Below are positions 32,085 to 43,569 of a stretch of DNA of 64,000 nucleotides, in pieces; position 1 is the stretch's first letter, and every line of letters starts with the position of its first letter. A program made the position numbers and the translations under genes. The notes under the pieces were generated by a model. That model was not told where the DNA came from. It searched no databases and saw nothing but the letters and a program-made list of their open reading frames with translations. This DNA comes from Sorghum bicolor (Eukaryota > Streptophyta > Magnoliopsida > Poales > Poaceae): NCBI RefSeq assembly GCF_000003195.3, contig NC_012874.2, positions 1,705,001 through 1,769,000 of the forward strand, given 5' to 3'.

Positions 32085-33010
32085 CTGTCTTTTTCTTTTC
32101 TTTTATTGAGGTATGTGTAAAAGAATACAAAGAAGGCCTTCAAGGCCAAAATACAGAAGGAAACTAAAGTCTACTCTCACACCACATTTTCAGGGATCAG
32201 CAGTCCTCTTCTTGGCCTTGATGCAAACCAGGCCAAGTTCTTTCAAAAGAATTTTCCATTCGACAAGAGAGGCTGCTCTGTTGTCAAAGATGACACCATT
32301 TCTGACTTTTCAAATTGTCCAGCAGGCCGAGATGAATATTTCCTTGAAGATGTGACTTCCAAAATTTGTCCTGGCTTTGATCAACATTTCATAGGGCTGG
32401 AGAGTGATGTCCCAGTCAATATTTAGGAGGTTCCAGCAGGCCTAGCTGAATCTGCATCCGAAAAATAGATGGAAGCATGATTCTTCTAGGCACTGGGTGC
32501 ATAGAGCACAAGCATAGCTATCTAAGGGCATTCTTTTCCTCTTGAGGAGACTTCTTGTGCATAATCTGTCTCTAACCAGTAACCAGGCAAAGAATTTGTG
32601 CTTTCCAAGGTTGCCTCCTTTCAAAATCCATTTAAAGATTGGGGAAGCATCAATTTGCCCCTGAAGGTGGTCATAAGCTTTTTTTGGGCAAGTAGATATT
32701 CCCCCTGTTATATTCCCAGGAATCAGGGTTTCAGGGTTTGCCAACTTTTCAGTTAAGAGTACATCTAGATCATAAAGTTGATCAGCAGCTTCTCTTGAGA
32801 GAGGGTGATTTCCGAATCCTTTTCCATGAAATGCTTGAGTGACCAATGTTTTTTTTCTACAAAAGGAGAAGAGTTGTGGAAATACACTTTCTAGCAGCTG
32901 TCCTGACCAATGGTCGAACCAAAGACAGGTGGAGTTTCCTTTTCCAGGCTTGCATAAGGCAATTCTCTAAATTTTGGAAATAATTTCAAAACATCTTTCC
33001 ACCAGAAGGA
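32085..33010 (-). mobile_element. LINE fragment (3' end, RT zinc-binding region)
   Basis: On the minus strand 32846-32442 encodes about 134 residues with KHKFFAWLLVRDRLCTRSLL and a CALC...CLEESCFHLFFGC pattern. This is the zinc-binding domain (zf-RVT) at the C-terminus of plant LINE reverse transcriptases. Similar but interrupted coding continues to about 32110 and, upstream, to about 33000. An AATAAAAG-like signal near 32100 marks the 3' end. The element is 5'-truncated and has stops, so it is a relic. Confidence 0.75.
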
Positions 33011-33879
33011 ACCACAAGGACTTTTTGTATGCGGTGGGATGTTTTCATATAACAAAATATCAACGTTTCAAGTGTCATTTTAGCTCATTTTAGCGAAGTC
33101 GACGATTGAAATCCTATAATAACAAAGCCTATTGTTTAGAGTCCTATAATAGGACACTTCTCTCTAGGAACTGAGCTATCTCAACACGACGACCTAGAGA
33201 AGTAGTCGACGCCTTGGGGGGAGATGTCGTGGCCCGCACGACCGCACGGTGGGTGGGAGTGTGTACGGGCGGGAGGCGTCGCGGGATGAAGATCCGAGCA
33301 GAGAGGAGATCCATCTAGGGAGCGGGAAGGAGCTTCGGGCCGGGATCAAGGCCACTGGAGAAGAGGGTGCGTCGGCACGATGGAGAGAGGCGTGGCTATG
33401 GCCGTGAGGGAATCTAGCCGAGAGGAGTGTGCCATGACCGCCTCCGTCTCCACCTCCAAGAGCAGTCCGCCAAGGAGAGGAGGTGAGGTCAAGGGCCGCC
33501 GGAGGTAGGGGAGGGAACTGCTGGAGGCAGGGGAGGGAACGCCGTGTTGGAGCAGTGCGCGCACGCGGAGGGAGGTGGGTGGATTTTGGTACCCCGATAA
33601 ATTGGGGTTCGTAGTAGGGGCCATGTTGGAGTTGCGCGTCGCAGGATGGAGATCTGGGCAGAGAGGAGATCCATGGGAAGGCAAAGCTCGACGATGCATC
33701 TATTTGCCTTTTGGAGTTTTGGGTTGCTCACTCCAGCACTTGATAAATCAACTTCATATAATTGTCTCCACAGGTGGGGATTAACAGAGCTGAAAAAATC
33801 AAAACTAATTTGTTTACATCATATATAGCCTCAAGATCTCCATCCCCCTTTTTCGCCAATGCAGGTCTTCATCTTCACT
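33011..33879. other. Intergenic, partly GC-rich region
   Basis: The interval 33180-33720 is GC-rich with overlapping open frames on both strands and no recognisable domain. I do not call a gene. Confidence 0.3.
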
Positions 33880-34479
33880 GACAGATCAAGGACACCCAAC
33901 TGCATTGGACCTTCAATGAATAATATGCAAGAACTTAAAAGTCAGAACTACATCGTCACTCAAAATATTCAACAAATGAATCAGTACAAAAGCTTCGTCA
34001 TGTTTTCTTTTACATCTCCATCAGCAGCAGTGCAACTGCTAAAGCAAGCCAACTGTAACTTCTTATGATGCTTGCAGATTTGAACTATAATACTCTTGTT
34101 TTAGAGACATGACATAGTGCTCAGCATTCCTTTTTCCTTGAGTGGCATCAAAGCATGTCTATCTATATGTTTAATCAGGGCACCTACAGATATGCAATTC
34201 CTTCAGAGCGGTGACGCCCTTTATATCCTCTGGTACAGATTTGATTCCCAGGCAGTGATGGATGGTTAACCTTTCAAGGGAGCCAAGCTGAAGTAGACGT
34301 CGAGACCAGATAGAGGGCTCAAACCAGGCACTGCCTCCCTTGAAGAGTTCCCCTAGCGACTCAGGCAATCTGCGAATAGCAGAGCAACCATGCAACTTCG
34401 GAGACCAGAGGGATGTGAGGCCCCCCAAGATCTCTGACAGCTCAGTACGCTCATCAGAGTCACAAATCTCCAATGACTA
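33880..34479 (-). pseudogene. NLR relic: last LRRs and 3' UTR
   Basis: The minus frame 34473-34171 encodes about 100 residues of LRR tail: RRLPESLGELF, LERLTIHHCLGIKSVPEDI and ALKELHICRCPD-stop. It parallels the C-terminus of the full NLR at 55222 (CCPGIKSLPEGIKDLTALKQLLIHHC). The following 33880-34000 stretch matches by eye the 3' flank of that gene at 54950-55065 (AAGGACACCCA, CAGAACTACAT, AAATATTCAA-like blocks). It lacks the N-terminal and NB-ARC parts, so it is a truncated gene copy. Confidence 0.75.
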
Positions 34480-34519
34480 GTGTCATCATGTCAGCGTCAA
34501 AAAAAAAGTGTCATCATGT
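34479..34519. repeat. 13-bp duplication around a 15-bp A-tailed insert
   Basis: AGTGTCATCATGT at 34479-34491 is repeated exactly at 34507-34519. Between them are only CAGCGTC and eight A. It looks like a target-primed retroposition event with extreme 5' truncation. Confidence 0.7.
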
Positions 34520-34971
34520 GATACAGCATCTCCCACCCATGTCCAGAATCTAAACTCAACACATGCTACTATTCTTTATAAGCCGGGATCGGGACTTCAG
34601 AAATTGTGTCCTAACTTGCTGTCAATTTCAGCAGGGGGCACTGCACATGTGCTAATGAGATGGCCCATTGGATGCGATGAAAACAAGGATTTGCGCCTTC
34701 CACACTGGGTGGTTGCTCTTTGACTGCTTCTCAGAGATAGATGCTGAAGAGAGGATTCATGGCATTGGAGGAGTTGGCCATTGTAGGTTTCTCTAGTTCT
34801 GTTTTGCCACTCTGGTTACCATGTAAAATTCAGAGTTGCAGAAGGTTTAGTTGAAATGCCTTGACGTTCTCTTGCCTGGAGGTTGCATGCTACATAGACG
34901 AGGAATAGCCCCTCGTGTGGCACGTACATGATAGACAGAACAAGTCAGTTGTGATACAAAAATTGAAATGT
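34520..34971. other. Downstream flank of NLR 1
   Basis: 3' flank and probable 3' UTR of the NLR gene ending at 34972. No coding feature seen. Confidence 0.4.
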
Positions 34972-37900
34972 TTATTTTTCTTTGCATCTACTAATTATAT
35001 CCTGGTCATATAACTTATCTAACAATTTGGTCTTGGAAGATGAAGGGAAATGAAGCCTCCTTTTCTCTAGCCGTGGATCCTGGCCATCAATGCATATGCG
35101 GTCAACGTGAGAGATGAGATGCCAATCTTCTCCCTTGCAACGCCTCCCCAGACCAGGGCAGGAATTGATCCACAAATATCGTAGAGCCGTGAGGTCCCGT
35201 ATCCCCTCTGGCAAAAATTTCATGCTTCGGCAGTTACAACAATAGAGCTCCTCAAGGGAAGTGAGGCGGCACATAGATTGGGGAAGGGAAATCAGGCCAT
35301 GCAAATGCTTAAGGAAGAGCTTGCGTAAAGAACATAGCCCTCCTAGGAAGTCAGGCAATTGCCGAAGTGCATGGAGATTCTCTAGTGTAAGTGACTCAAG
35401 GGAGGTCAGGCAACCTATTGATTGGGGAAGGAAAGTCATACCTCGCAGTTTACCAATGTATAATTCTCGTAGAGAGTGGAGCTCCAACATGAATTCTGGC
35501 AATTGATGATGTGCATCACATGGACATACTTTGAGGCGACCACATGACTGATGCTGCTCGTCACATCCTTCTATTCTTAGCAGCTTGAGTGAGTTGAGCT
35601 GTCCTAATGATTTTGGAATGGTGCCCCAGCAACAATGAGCCCACAGATACTTTAGAGATCGGAGCTCCCCTAGCCATTCTGGGACCTCAAGAGAAGTGCA
35701 GCCAACTAAAACCAGGCGTTGGAGGGTGGTGAGCTGCTGGAATGATGTAGGAAGGCTGCTCAGGCTATTGCAGTTTTGGATGACCATGCATTCCAAAGAA
35801 CGGATCGCACCTAACCACTCAGGCAGCGTGCAGAGACAAGAGCATTCCTGAATATTCAAGGATCGAAGGGATGTGAGGCCCTGAATGCTCTCCGGAAGCT
35901 CAATTAGGCCAGCCCAGCACTCAATTGACAAGTCCTCAAGTGCTGGCATGTGTTGAATCAGCTCCCAGCTATATAGAGATACAGATCTAGGCGATGATGA
36001 TGCTGTTTCTTTCTTCTTCAATACAGGTGATGTTGGTACTTTCACGTCACAAAGTCTAAGCTTTTTCAGACAGCTAAAACTAAAAACAGAGGGGGTAAAA
36101 CCTGTGTCACTTATGAACCGTTGGTCCTGCTGGCCAGGCAATTGCACTAGCTGCTCATTAGTATGGCTCAACTGCAATTCCTCCAGCGACAATGGCAGGT
36201 GCGGCTTCACCACCAATGCAGCACACATGTCTATGGATAACTTTGAGAGACAGATACCGATTTGCACTTGTCCTAAGTTATAGGTTTGGTTGTTACTGCC
36301 TCCTCTCTCCTCCGTGGTCGAGATCTGCTGTGTTACCATCCAAACCTCTTTCAACCGGGGCAATCCAATCATATTGAAATACACCAGTGAAGGAAATGGG
36401 CCTCCACTTATGCTCTCGAGAGCAAGCATTTTTATCAACTCAAGGTCCTTCAAACAAGGCAACTCCACAAGACCCTTTAAATGTTTCAACTTTGGGAAAT
36501 TACTCAGTGTCATCCTTGTCAAAAATGGAAATCGAGAAAGCCCATCTTGCTTCTGCATCCACTCTGGGTACTGTCTACCCGGGTACTGTTTGATCTTTAG
36601 TTCTTTAATCTCTGATGGTGGTTCCAAGCTATTCAATACAGCAACCTCATTTCCAACATCCATGCACCCACTCCTCCAAACTAGTGAGAGCTGCTGTAGG
36701 TTTGTCTTCTGTTTCAAGCATGCCATGTGAGCATCACTAGGTTCTGTCACTTGTTCAATACCGGTGACAGTCAGATCCCCACCTAACTTACCTACATTTG
36801 CAAGCTCGGAGAGCTGTGCACACTTTTCACCCTCTCCTAATGCAAATAAGCCCAACTTTTGTAGGTGAACAAGTTGGTGAATCCCTTTTGGCATGCTTCC
36901 CAGTTTTACGCATCCTTCTAGGTTCATAACTTTAAGCTTCCTCAAGTTCTCGATGCCTTCAGGTAACTCTATCAGAGAGGAACATGAAAGATCCAAATAC
37001 TCAAGATTTCCTAGTGTAGTAATACTTGATGTTAGCCTCTCAATTCTGGTATTACATAGTCTCAAGACCCTTAGGTTTTCATTTCCATTGATAGACATTG
37101 GCAATGATGTAAGCTCATAACAGAAACTTAGGTCTATGCTTGAAATCATGTGACAATCACCAATAGAATCTGGTAAAGTCTTTAGTTCTATACACCATGA
37201 CAAGTTTAGTGTCCTCAACTTTTGGAGCTTACATATCGATTGAGGTAACTCAAGAAAACCACTATGTGTTATATGAAGAGCTTCCAACCTCCAAATACGT
37301 GAAATAGCATCAGGAAGCTTTTCACATTTCAGACTTGAAATGTGAAGATAACTTAGATTTTCTATCTGTAGTATGGTGCTAAATGCTCTTGTTGTACAGG
37401 CAGATCTTACAGTGACACTGCGCAAGTGTTTTGCATTCTTCAATGCCTTGCCAAATATTATATCATTGACACTATCAACATTAATAGCACGTGCACTATC
37501 AAAAACCTGTTTGGGCAAAATTCTTTTTGGTGATTCAGTTAAACAAAAGTATCTGTAGCCTTTTGAGGAATTAGTTGCATCCTCTGGCAAAGTAGTTGAA
37601 AACTCCTCAGACAAGATGGATCGGGCAAGATCATGAATCACATCATGCATCTTGCATGTCACCTTACCATCATGTTCCTCCACGTCTTGTAGAAAATACA
37701 CTTGTACAAGTGAATTAAAGTACCTGCACCCAATATGCTCCAAATCATCAACACCAGGAATCAAACTAACCATATCATGAGCAATCCATTGATCAATCAA
37801 TTGTTGTTTATTGATCAGATGACCTTTAGGGAACAATGAACACATTGTGAAGCATGGCTTCAGATTGGATGGCAAATGGAAATAGCTCAACTTCAAGGAT

Positions 37901-39120
37901 GCAGATACTGATTCTTCACCCTCAATATCTAATAAATTGTCTCTCATAGCCTGCCACTCTCCTATTAGTTCCTTGTCACCAAGAGAACCTGCAAGAACTT
38001 TAATTGCTAGTGGCAACCCACAACATGTTTCTACAATCTCTTTTCCGACCTCTATAAAGCCAGGCTCCAAACATTTCACAGGCATCCTAAAGCTTTGTTG
38101 GAAAAGCTGCCAACTGTCATCTGAAGATAGGCGTGGCAAACAAAACTGGTATGTGGACCGCACTGCTTTTGCAACATGTTTACTACGAGTAGTGATTAAA
38201 ATCCCACTTCCAGGTGCACCAGCTTTTAGATGGTCCATTATTTTGTCCCACTGATTTTGGGACTCTGTCCAAATGTCATCCATTACAATTAGAAACTTCT
38301 TACGAGTCAACCCCTCTTGGATTCTTTTACTCATATATGGCAAGGAAGGCTGTCCAGGATCTTTATCAGCAAAAGCCTCAAACAGTTTCTTGATGAGCTT
38401 TTCAAAATCAAATTCTTGTGACACATGAACCCATAGTCTTACTTCAAACTGTTTCTCTATAGTTTCACCATCATTGAAAATCAGTTTAGCTAGGGTAGTT
38501 TTCCCAGAGCCACCAAGTCCTACTATGGAAACAATCTTGATTTCGTTTTTGTCATTATTCTCTACCAGATTAGATATTATTTGATGCATCTCTTGGTCTC
38601 TTCCAAGTATTGTTGCCTCATCCCCAACAGGCAATGTTTGCGCATTCACAGTTGTCTTGTTTATATGGCTAACAGGATCATGGCCAAATATTGCAGTCAG
38701 GTCGGTTCTTTGCTTCACAATCTCAGCAAATCTCTTCTTTATTTGCTTGATGTTTTTGGCTGCCTTGCATTGCAATAAAAATGATTCTGTTTTTATATGC
38801 ACGTATCTGAACACAGATCCACCATCACCATCAGTGTCATGTTTCTCAGCCTTTAGCTGGAACTCATCCACAACATCATCAACATCGTAAGCCACTTGTT
38901 TCAATTTTTTGAGCCATGGAGCATCCCCTGTAGCTCTATCTCTTGCAGTTCCCAGGCAACAGTTAATCTCCTCAACCAGATCTTGGAGCTCCTGGAGGTC
39001 CTTTTTCACACCCACTATAGAGCTGTACTCTTTGATGATGAGTGGAGCTAACTTGTTTCCCACAACCTTCAATATTCCAGTTATTGCAGCAGACAGTGCA
39101 GCGGCTTCCATACCAACCAT
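34972..39120 (-). CDS. CC-NB-LRR disease-resistance protein (NLR 1)
   Basis: 1382 residues in one uninterrupted coding exon starting at an ATG. Residues 1-140 are an Rx-type coiled-coil domain with the VDDVVDEFQ motif. NB-ARC: P-loop GLGGSGKTT (201-209), RNBS-A VRLWVHVSQEFD, kinase-2 FLIVMDDIW (276-284), RNBS-B GILITTRS, GLPL (368-371), RNBS-D CFTMCSLFPKG, MHD (491-493). LRRs run from about 570 to 1360, many of the L..LP..IG..SL type. All catalytic and switch motifs are present, so it should be functional. It acts inside the cell, binding nucleotide and triggering immunity on effector recognition. CAATTTACAG just before the ATG suggests a 5'UTR intron. It is of the RGA/RPP13-like class. The target pathogen cannot be told from sequence. 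Confidence 0.96.
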   Translation of the reverse strand: MVGMEAAALSAAITGILKVVGNKLAPLIIKEYSSIVGVKKDLQELQDLVEEINCCLGTARDRATGDAPWLKKLKQVAYDVDDVVDEFQLKAEKHDTDGDGGSVFRYVHIKTESFLLQCKAAKNIKQIKKRFAEIVKQRTDLTAIFGHDPVSHINKTTVNAQTLPVGDEATILGRDQEMHQIISNLVENNDKNEIKIVSIVGLGGSGKTTLAKLIFNDGETIEKQFEVRLWVHVSQEFDFEKLIKKLFEAFADKDPGQPSLPYMSKRIQEGLTRKKFLIVMDDIWTESQNQWDKIMDHLKAGAPGSGILITTRSKHVAKAVRSTYQFCLPRLSSDDSWQLFQQSFRMPVKCLEPGFIEVGKEIVETCCGLPLAIKVLAGSLGDKELIGEWQAMRDNLLDIEGEESVSASLKLSYFHLPSNLKPCFTMCSLFPKGHLINKQQLIDQWIAHDMVSLIPGVDDLEHIGCRYFNSLVQVYFLQDVEEHDGKVTCKMHDVIHDLARSILSEEFSTTLPEDATNSSKGYRYFCLTESPKRILPKQVFDSARAINVDSVNDIIFGKALKNAKHLRSVTVRSACTTRAFSTILQIENLSYLHISSLKCEKLPDAISRIWRLEALHITHSGFLELPQSICKLQKLRTLNLSWCIELKTLPDSIGDCHMISSIDLSFCYELTSLPMSINGNENLRVLRLCNTRIERLTSSITTLGNLEYLDLSCSSLIELPEGIENLRKLKVMNLEGCVKLGSMPKGIHQLVHLQKLGLFALGEGEKCAQLSELANVGKLGGDLTVTGIEQVTEPSDAHMACLKQKTNLQQLSLVWRSGCMDVGNEVAVLNSLEPPSEIKELKIKQYPGRQYPEWMQKQDGLSRFPFLTRMTLSNFPKLKHLKGLVELPCLKDLELIKMLALESISGGPFPSLVYFNMIGLPRLKEVWMVTQQISTTEERGGSNNQTYNLGQVQIGICLSKLSIDMCAALVVKPHLPLSLEELQLSHTNEQLVQLPGQQDQRFISDTGFTPSVFSFSCLKKLRLCDVKVPTSPVLKKKETASSSPRSVSLYSWELIQHMPALEDLSIECWAGLIELPESIQGLTSLRSLNIQECSCLCTLPEWLGAIRSLECMVIQNCNSLSSLPTSFQQLTTLQRLVLVGCTSLEVPEWLGELRSLKYLWAHCCWGTIPKSLGQLNSLKLLRIEGCDEQHQSCGRLKVCPCDAHHQLPEFMLELHSLRELYIGKLRGMTFLPQSIGCLTSLESLTLENLHALRQLPDFLGGLCSLRKLFLKHLHGLISLPQSMCRLTSLEELYCCNCRSMKFLPEGIRDLTALRYLWINSCPGLGRRCKGEDWHLISHVDRICIDGQDPRLEKRRLHFPSSSKTKLLDKLYDQDIISRCKEK

Positions 39121-41051
39121 GTTTACCCTGTAAATTGAATTTTGATATAGTCAGGTGTTTCTGAAAGCAAAATAGTTTGCAAAAAGAAGTATTCCAGAAT
39201 AGTAGGGTTTCACAGGTCACAACTAGTTAACTAATTTGACCATATATATGGTACTAGTGCTTTAGTGTGTGGTTATCTATTTCTGTTGCCATCAGTATGG
39301 CTAGTCAACAAGGATCTGATAGAAGTGACCAAGGATGTGGTTAAACTTGAAGGTATGGATATCTGACCTGAGAAAAATAGTAGCTGTAACCCTTCAGCCT
39401 GAGTTGCAGCTACTTTATTTATAGAAAAGACATTTGGAGCCTTGAGTTCTTGTCAAAAAAGTAGAGATGAATGCCTGCGCACATTTGAAAACGAGAGGCT
39501 TAGAGCAGATCGTTTTTTTCCCCAATGCCAAGGAAGAAGTTGGTCAGTGGAAGGTACAACAAACTGAAGGAAATCAGAGCTCAAATATGATACAACTTAC
39601 GCAAACCAGAGCTTTCTGGGGAGCTCAGATACACTTCTTTTACTCATCCATCTAAAAATTGAGGCCTTCCTAGTGTCCTTTGCTATATATGTAGAGTATG
39701 CACACCAGAGCAAGAAACAAAATTGAACAAACAGGATGTTAGATTATTCATCAAGAATTAATATTGGAGCTCTGGAATCTGCTAGCTACGTACCTGGAGC
39801 TCCAAGCGTGGCGTAGCCCTCCTTTCCTCTTTTGCAACGTCTGGTCTGGGTTGATAAACTTGCCCAAAAATGAAAGGACGCATCGGCCGTGGCCGTTAGT
39901 GACTGATTAGTCAAGCCACCCGGGTGGAATGGAGCAAAATGACGTACATCACCTTCTCCACAATGTTTAGTCAAGCCACCCGGGTGGAATGGAGCAAAAT
40001 GACGTACGTCACCTTCTCCACAATGTCTAGTCTTGTCAGGTCAAATTATTGAAGCCACTAACTCCAAGGGCCACAAGGCACTCAGGACCTGTTTCTTTGG
40101 CCTATAGTCTGCCTACACATGAGGAATACCTGGAGTCCTGGACCTCATTACTTCATTGCTTGTGCCAGTGTGCCTCTCTGCTTCTCTGGTCTATCTGTTT
40201 CTTTGCTTCTGCCGGAACTCTGAAATACTGAAATCTTCACCACTCAACTATCCAGAAAGGACAAATTTGGCCATGCTTCAAACTTGGTTTTAGGTTCCCT
40301 GAAAAAAAAAATCAGTCTACTGATTTGTGTGTTTTTGAGTCGACAAACTTTTAAGCTGTACCATTTAGGTATGTCACTGCTCCACCTGGGCTTTCTCATG
40401 TTGACGTGGCTTGATGACATGGCTCCCTGAAGTAGCTTCTGGCTGATGCATTTCGTCAAACAGTTTGTAGGCGACGCCCACCTGAATGAACAGGCACCCT
40501 GAACACCCACCTGAACGCCACGCCTCATGGGCACCCGGCCACCTGCGCAGTGACAGGCCATCCGTCTGTCGTCACCAGCGCGAAGAACACCTGCGCTGCG
40601 CGGATGGAGGCGAGCGTCATGCGGCTGGGCGTGTACAATACAAGGTGACGCCTAACAACGGCTTGAACGCGTCCTTGGGGGCAAAGGGTGCTAGCGCGCG
40701 GCGCAGACAAGGGACACAAGACAAGAGCTGCGCGGCGACCGAGGGGGGCCGCCTGGCGCCGACGGTCTCGCGGTGTGCCTCGCCGTAGAGTAGGCTGTGT
40801 GCGGTGGGCCGCTCCACCAATTGGGTGGATGACGGATTGATGGCCGGCCATGGGATTGGTGGCAGTGGTGACGAAATGCATCGGGGAAGGCAAGCGCTGC
40901 CGTGACGACAAGGGTGCAGGCTGGTGGCCGTGGCCGTGGCCGTGGCTACGAGGCCGGCGATGGACAGGACGACGAGGCTGAGCTGGAAATGACGCGTGAA
41001 TGGAAATCTCGGAGAAGACAGACGGGTGAGTGGTGGGTCTGTTGCAGCTGA
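39121..41051. other. Upstream region of NLR 1 and intergenic
   Basis: It contains the probable promoter and leader of NLR 1. A GGATATCTGACCTGAGAAAA block at about 39355 recurs at about 52605 and marks duplicated NLR upstream sequence. A 60-bp tandem duplication lies at 39909-40028. The GC-rich stretch 40450-41040 has overlapping open frames on both strands, none with a domain that I recognise. Confidence 0.4.
39909..40028. repeat. 60-bp tandem duplication
   Basis: Two units of 60 bases, each with AGTCAAGCCACCCGGGTGG and its palindrome CCACCCGGGTGG. They differ at about two positions (ACATC against ACGTC, and GTTTAG against GTCTAG at the junction). They lie upstream of NLR 1. Confidence 0.92.
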
Positions 41052-41240
41052 GGCCTTGTTTAGTTGGAAAAACTTTTTAAATTTCGCTACCGTAGCATTT
41101 TCATTTTTATTTGACAAACATTATTCCATCATGGAGTAACTAGCTTAAAAGATCGTTTCACGATTTACAGTATGTAATTAGTTTTTATTTTCATCTATAT
41201 TTAGAAAGTTTTTAGTTTTTGGTGGAAACTAAACAAGGCC
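41052..41240. mobile_element. MITE, GGCCTTGTTTAGTT family, copy 3
   Basis: It starts GGCCTTGTTTAGTTGG and ends AACTAAACAAGGCC, 189 bp. No clean 3-bp duplication is visible. The internal CATTTTCATTTTTATTTGAC block is shared with the copy at 62435. Confidence 0.8.
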
Positions 41241-41816
41241 TTGAGCTGTTTCCTTTGTGATGATGAAAATGACATCAGACGTAAGTGGCCACTGGGGACG
41301 ATACAGTTGTATGCTCTACTGTACTCCAGACTCCAGCGTCAGCATACACAACCGAGGCCAGTACTTACCTCTGATCGCACAACACTGGATCATGTGGAGT
41401 GTTCTCCACTATAAATTTTACAGCAAAAAAATGGTCACACGAACTCACAATATATCAGGAGACAGGATTATCTATGTGCTTGTACCTTCAAACGGCCTTG
41501 GTGCTGAAACTCAGAAGCTTGTGAGACACCGTGCAATATGATCAGATGACGAACCCATGTACTTCATGCAAGCAGAATGGTCTTGAGCCATTTTTCAGCA
41601 CACCTCCACACCAAAATGAATCAAAACAAGTGGTTCCAATCTGCCTGAAAACAGAGTTCAATTTAGCCTACTCGCACATGCATCCGACATAAGTTGTACA
41701 TTTCTCAGGTGGTTCATGGATGCTTTTGTTTTTTGCAAAAAAAAAAAAGGAGAGAGAGGAGGAAATGAGAAAATGAGAACTACCTGACTGAAATGTACAT
41801 AATGGGCATGCAGGCT
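41241..41816. other. Intergenic region
   Basis: No gene supported. It lies immediately 3' of the NLR relic and probably includes decayed NLR 3' sequence. Confidence 0.3.
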
Positions 41817-42840
41817 TCACGAAATTCTCAGGAAATATTGCCTCCAAATTCTCCACACGCCCATCGATAGCAAACTGCACATGTGATTTGAACACCAGCA
41901 ACCAATATCAGGAAATAGGTTGCTTAAGAGATTGCAGCTTACTATCCGCATCCGTTGTAGGGAACATAGATTCCCTAGGTACTCGGGCAGCTCAGTTAGG
42001 TAACTGCAGAGGTAAATTACCAAGGACTCAAGTGCTGACATGTGCTGGAGCAGCTCCAATCTTAACCCAGGTGACAGTGGTCGCAATAAAGGTAACGATG
42101 CTTTCATATTCCATAGCCGAAGCACCTTCAGGTGGCTAAAAGAGGGTGGAGAATTGGAGGACCAAGAGGACCCTTGGCCTTGCCATGGAGATAGCAGTAG
42201 GTTGTTATTGCATTTGTGCAACTGCAAGTGCCGGAGTGAAATCGGGAAGTGTGGCTTAACCCACAATTTAGGACAATCATTTATATCCAAATCTGCAAGG
42301 TGACTACCAATTTGAAGCTGTCCTGGTTGATGATGATTGTGATTACTGCAACCTTCTCCCCCCTTGCCAGATAGGGTCCTATCCGTTACAATCCACATCT
42401 CTCCCAGACTATGTAGTCTATATATTTTAAATTTCACAAGCGAAGGAAATGGGCCTCCACTTATGCTCTCAACAGCAGGCATGTCCACCAGATCAAGCTC
42501 CTCCAAACAGGGCAATTGCACAAACCCATCTAGGCGCTTCAAATTTGGAAAATCATCTAGGCTCATCTTGGTCAAAAAAAGGGAACTTACCATGGCCCTG
42601 AACTAATTCACTGGCTTGCTTCTGCATCCATGAAGCAAATCGTCCACCTGCATATGTGTTTATTTCTAACCGTTTAATCCCTAATGAAGGTTCCAAACCA
42701 TCAAGTACAACCACCTCATGTTCAGGATTCTCCCTGTCATGTAGAGGACCCCATGAAAGTTCCAGCTCATGTAAGTTTTCCTTTTGTTTCAAGCATGCTT
42801 GGCGTGCCTCACTCTGGTCCGTCAAGTCTCTGAGAAAATA
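41817..42840 (-). pseudogene. NLR relic: LRR region with frameshift
   Basis: Two minus frames that belong together, 42825-42553 and 42593-41817. They correspond to the middle LRR part of NLR 1: ACLKQKENL, WMQKQ, FPNLKRLDGFVQLPCLEELDL, ESISGGPFPSLVKF, then LELLQHMSALESL. The frame changes near 42575-42590 within a run of A, after KFPFF. CC, NB-ARC and the terminal LRRs are missing. There is no start or stop of a gene, so it is a fragment. Confidence 0.88.
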
Positions 42841-43569
42841 GATACTTAGATTCCCACTAATTACTCACTAAAATGTTAAGTACATAATATGATTTTTATG
42901 GTTGCGGGGTTAGTGGGTACAAGAGATTTTTTGTTGTTTCTGGTTGATGAGTCAAAAAGCTATGGTTCTGGGCTTCTGGCTGGTTGTGTTGTGAACCAAA
43001 AAGCTTTAGCCGGTTGAGGCTGCTACGTGTGATTGCAAACAAGATTTGGAGGAAATAGTGCATAAAGCTTGGCCTTCTTTTTTCCCTGCTCAAAAGTCTA
43101 CAGAATAGACAGCATGTTGAAATAATCACCATAACGTCCTTGACCTGCTAGAGCCCTCTATATCTTCTTGTACTCAGATTGTGCAGTGTCACAAGAATAT
43201 TGGATCAGTCGACCGGGGAGGAGGTGAAGCGAGATGCCTTTGTTCAAGAAATCAAGTATGTGATTCCTACCATGAATTTTAAGCATTCAAATTTCACATG
43301 CAATCTTGTGCACACCAATGTCGTGAAGATATTCCAATCATACTTTGTGATTCCAGCAAAACACCATTCAATTTGGTACCTAGTGGATTTAATCTAGTGA
43401 AAAAGTTAATAAATCATCAACACTTTGTATCCACTTCGATCTGCAAGTTGTTTTTACAAAAAGGGACTCGATGCATATTCTTAATTTGGTAGAGCGTTCC
43501 TCAGGAAAAAAATGCTCAGAACACATGGATATTATATGCCTTGCAACATATGATGTAGCAAGACAAGGA
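42841..43569. other. Intergenic region
   Basis: AT-rich, no gene seen. A GGTTCTGGGCTTCTGGCTGGTT stretch near 42960 may be part of a MITE, unassigned. Confidence 0.3.

Noticed and set aside
40244..41117. Frames of 100-166 codons on both strands in a GC-rich block, considered as a captured gene or a protease-inhibitor-like protein
   Set aside because: No motif matched with any assurance. One frame runs into the MITE at 41052, which shows that it is accidental.
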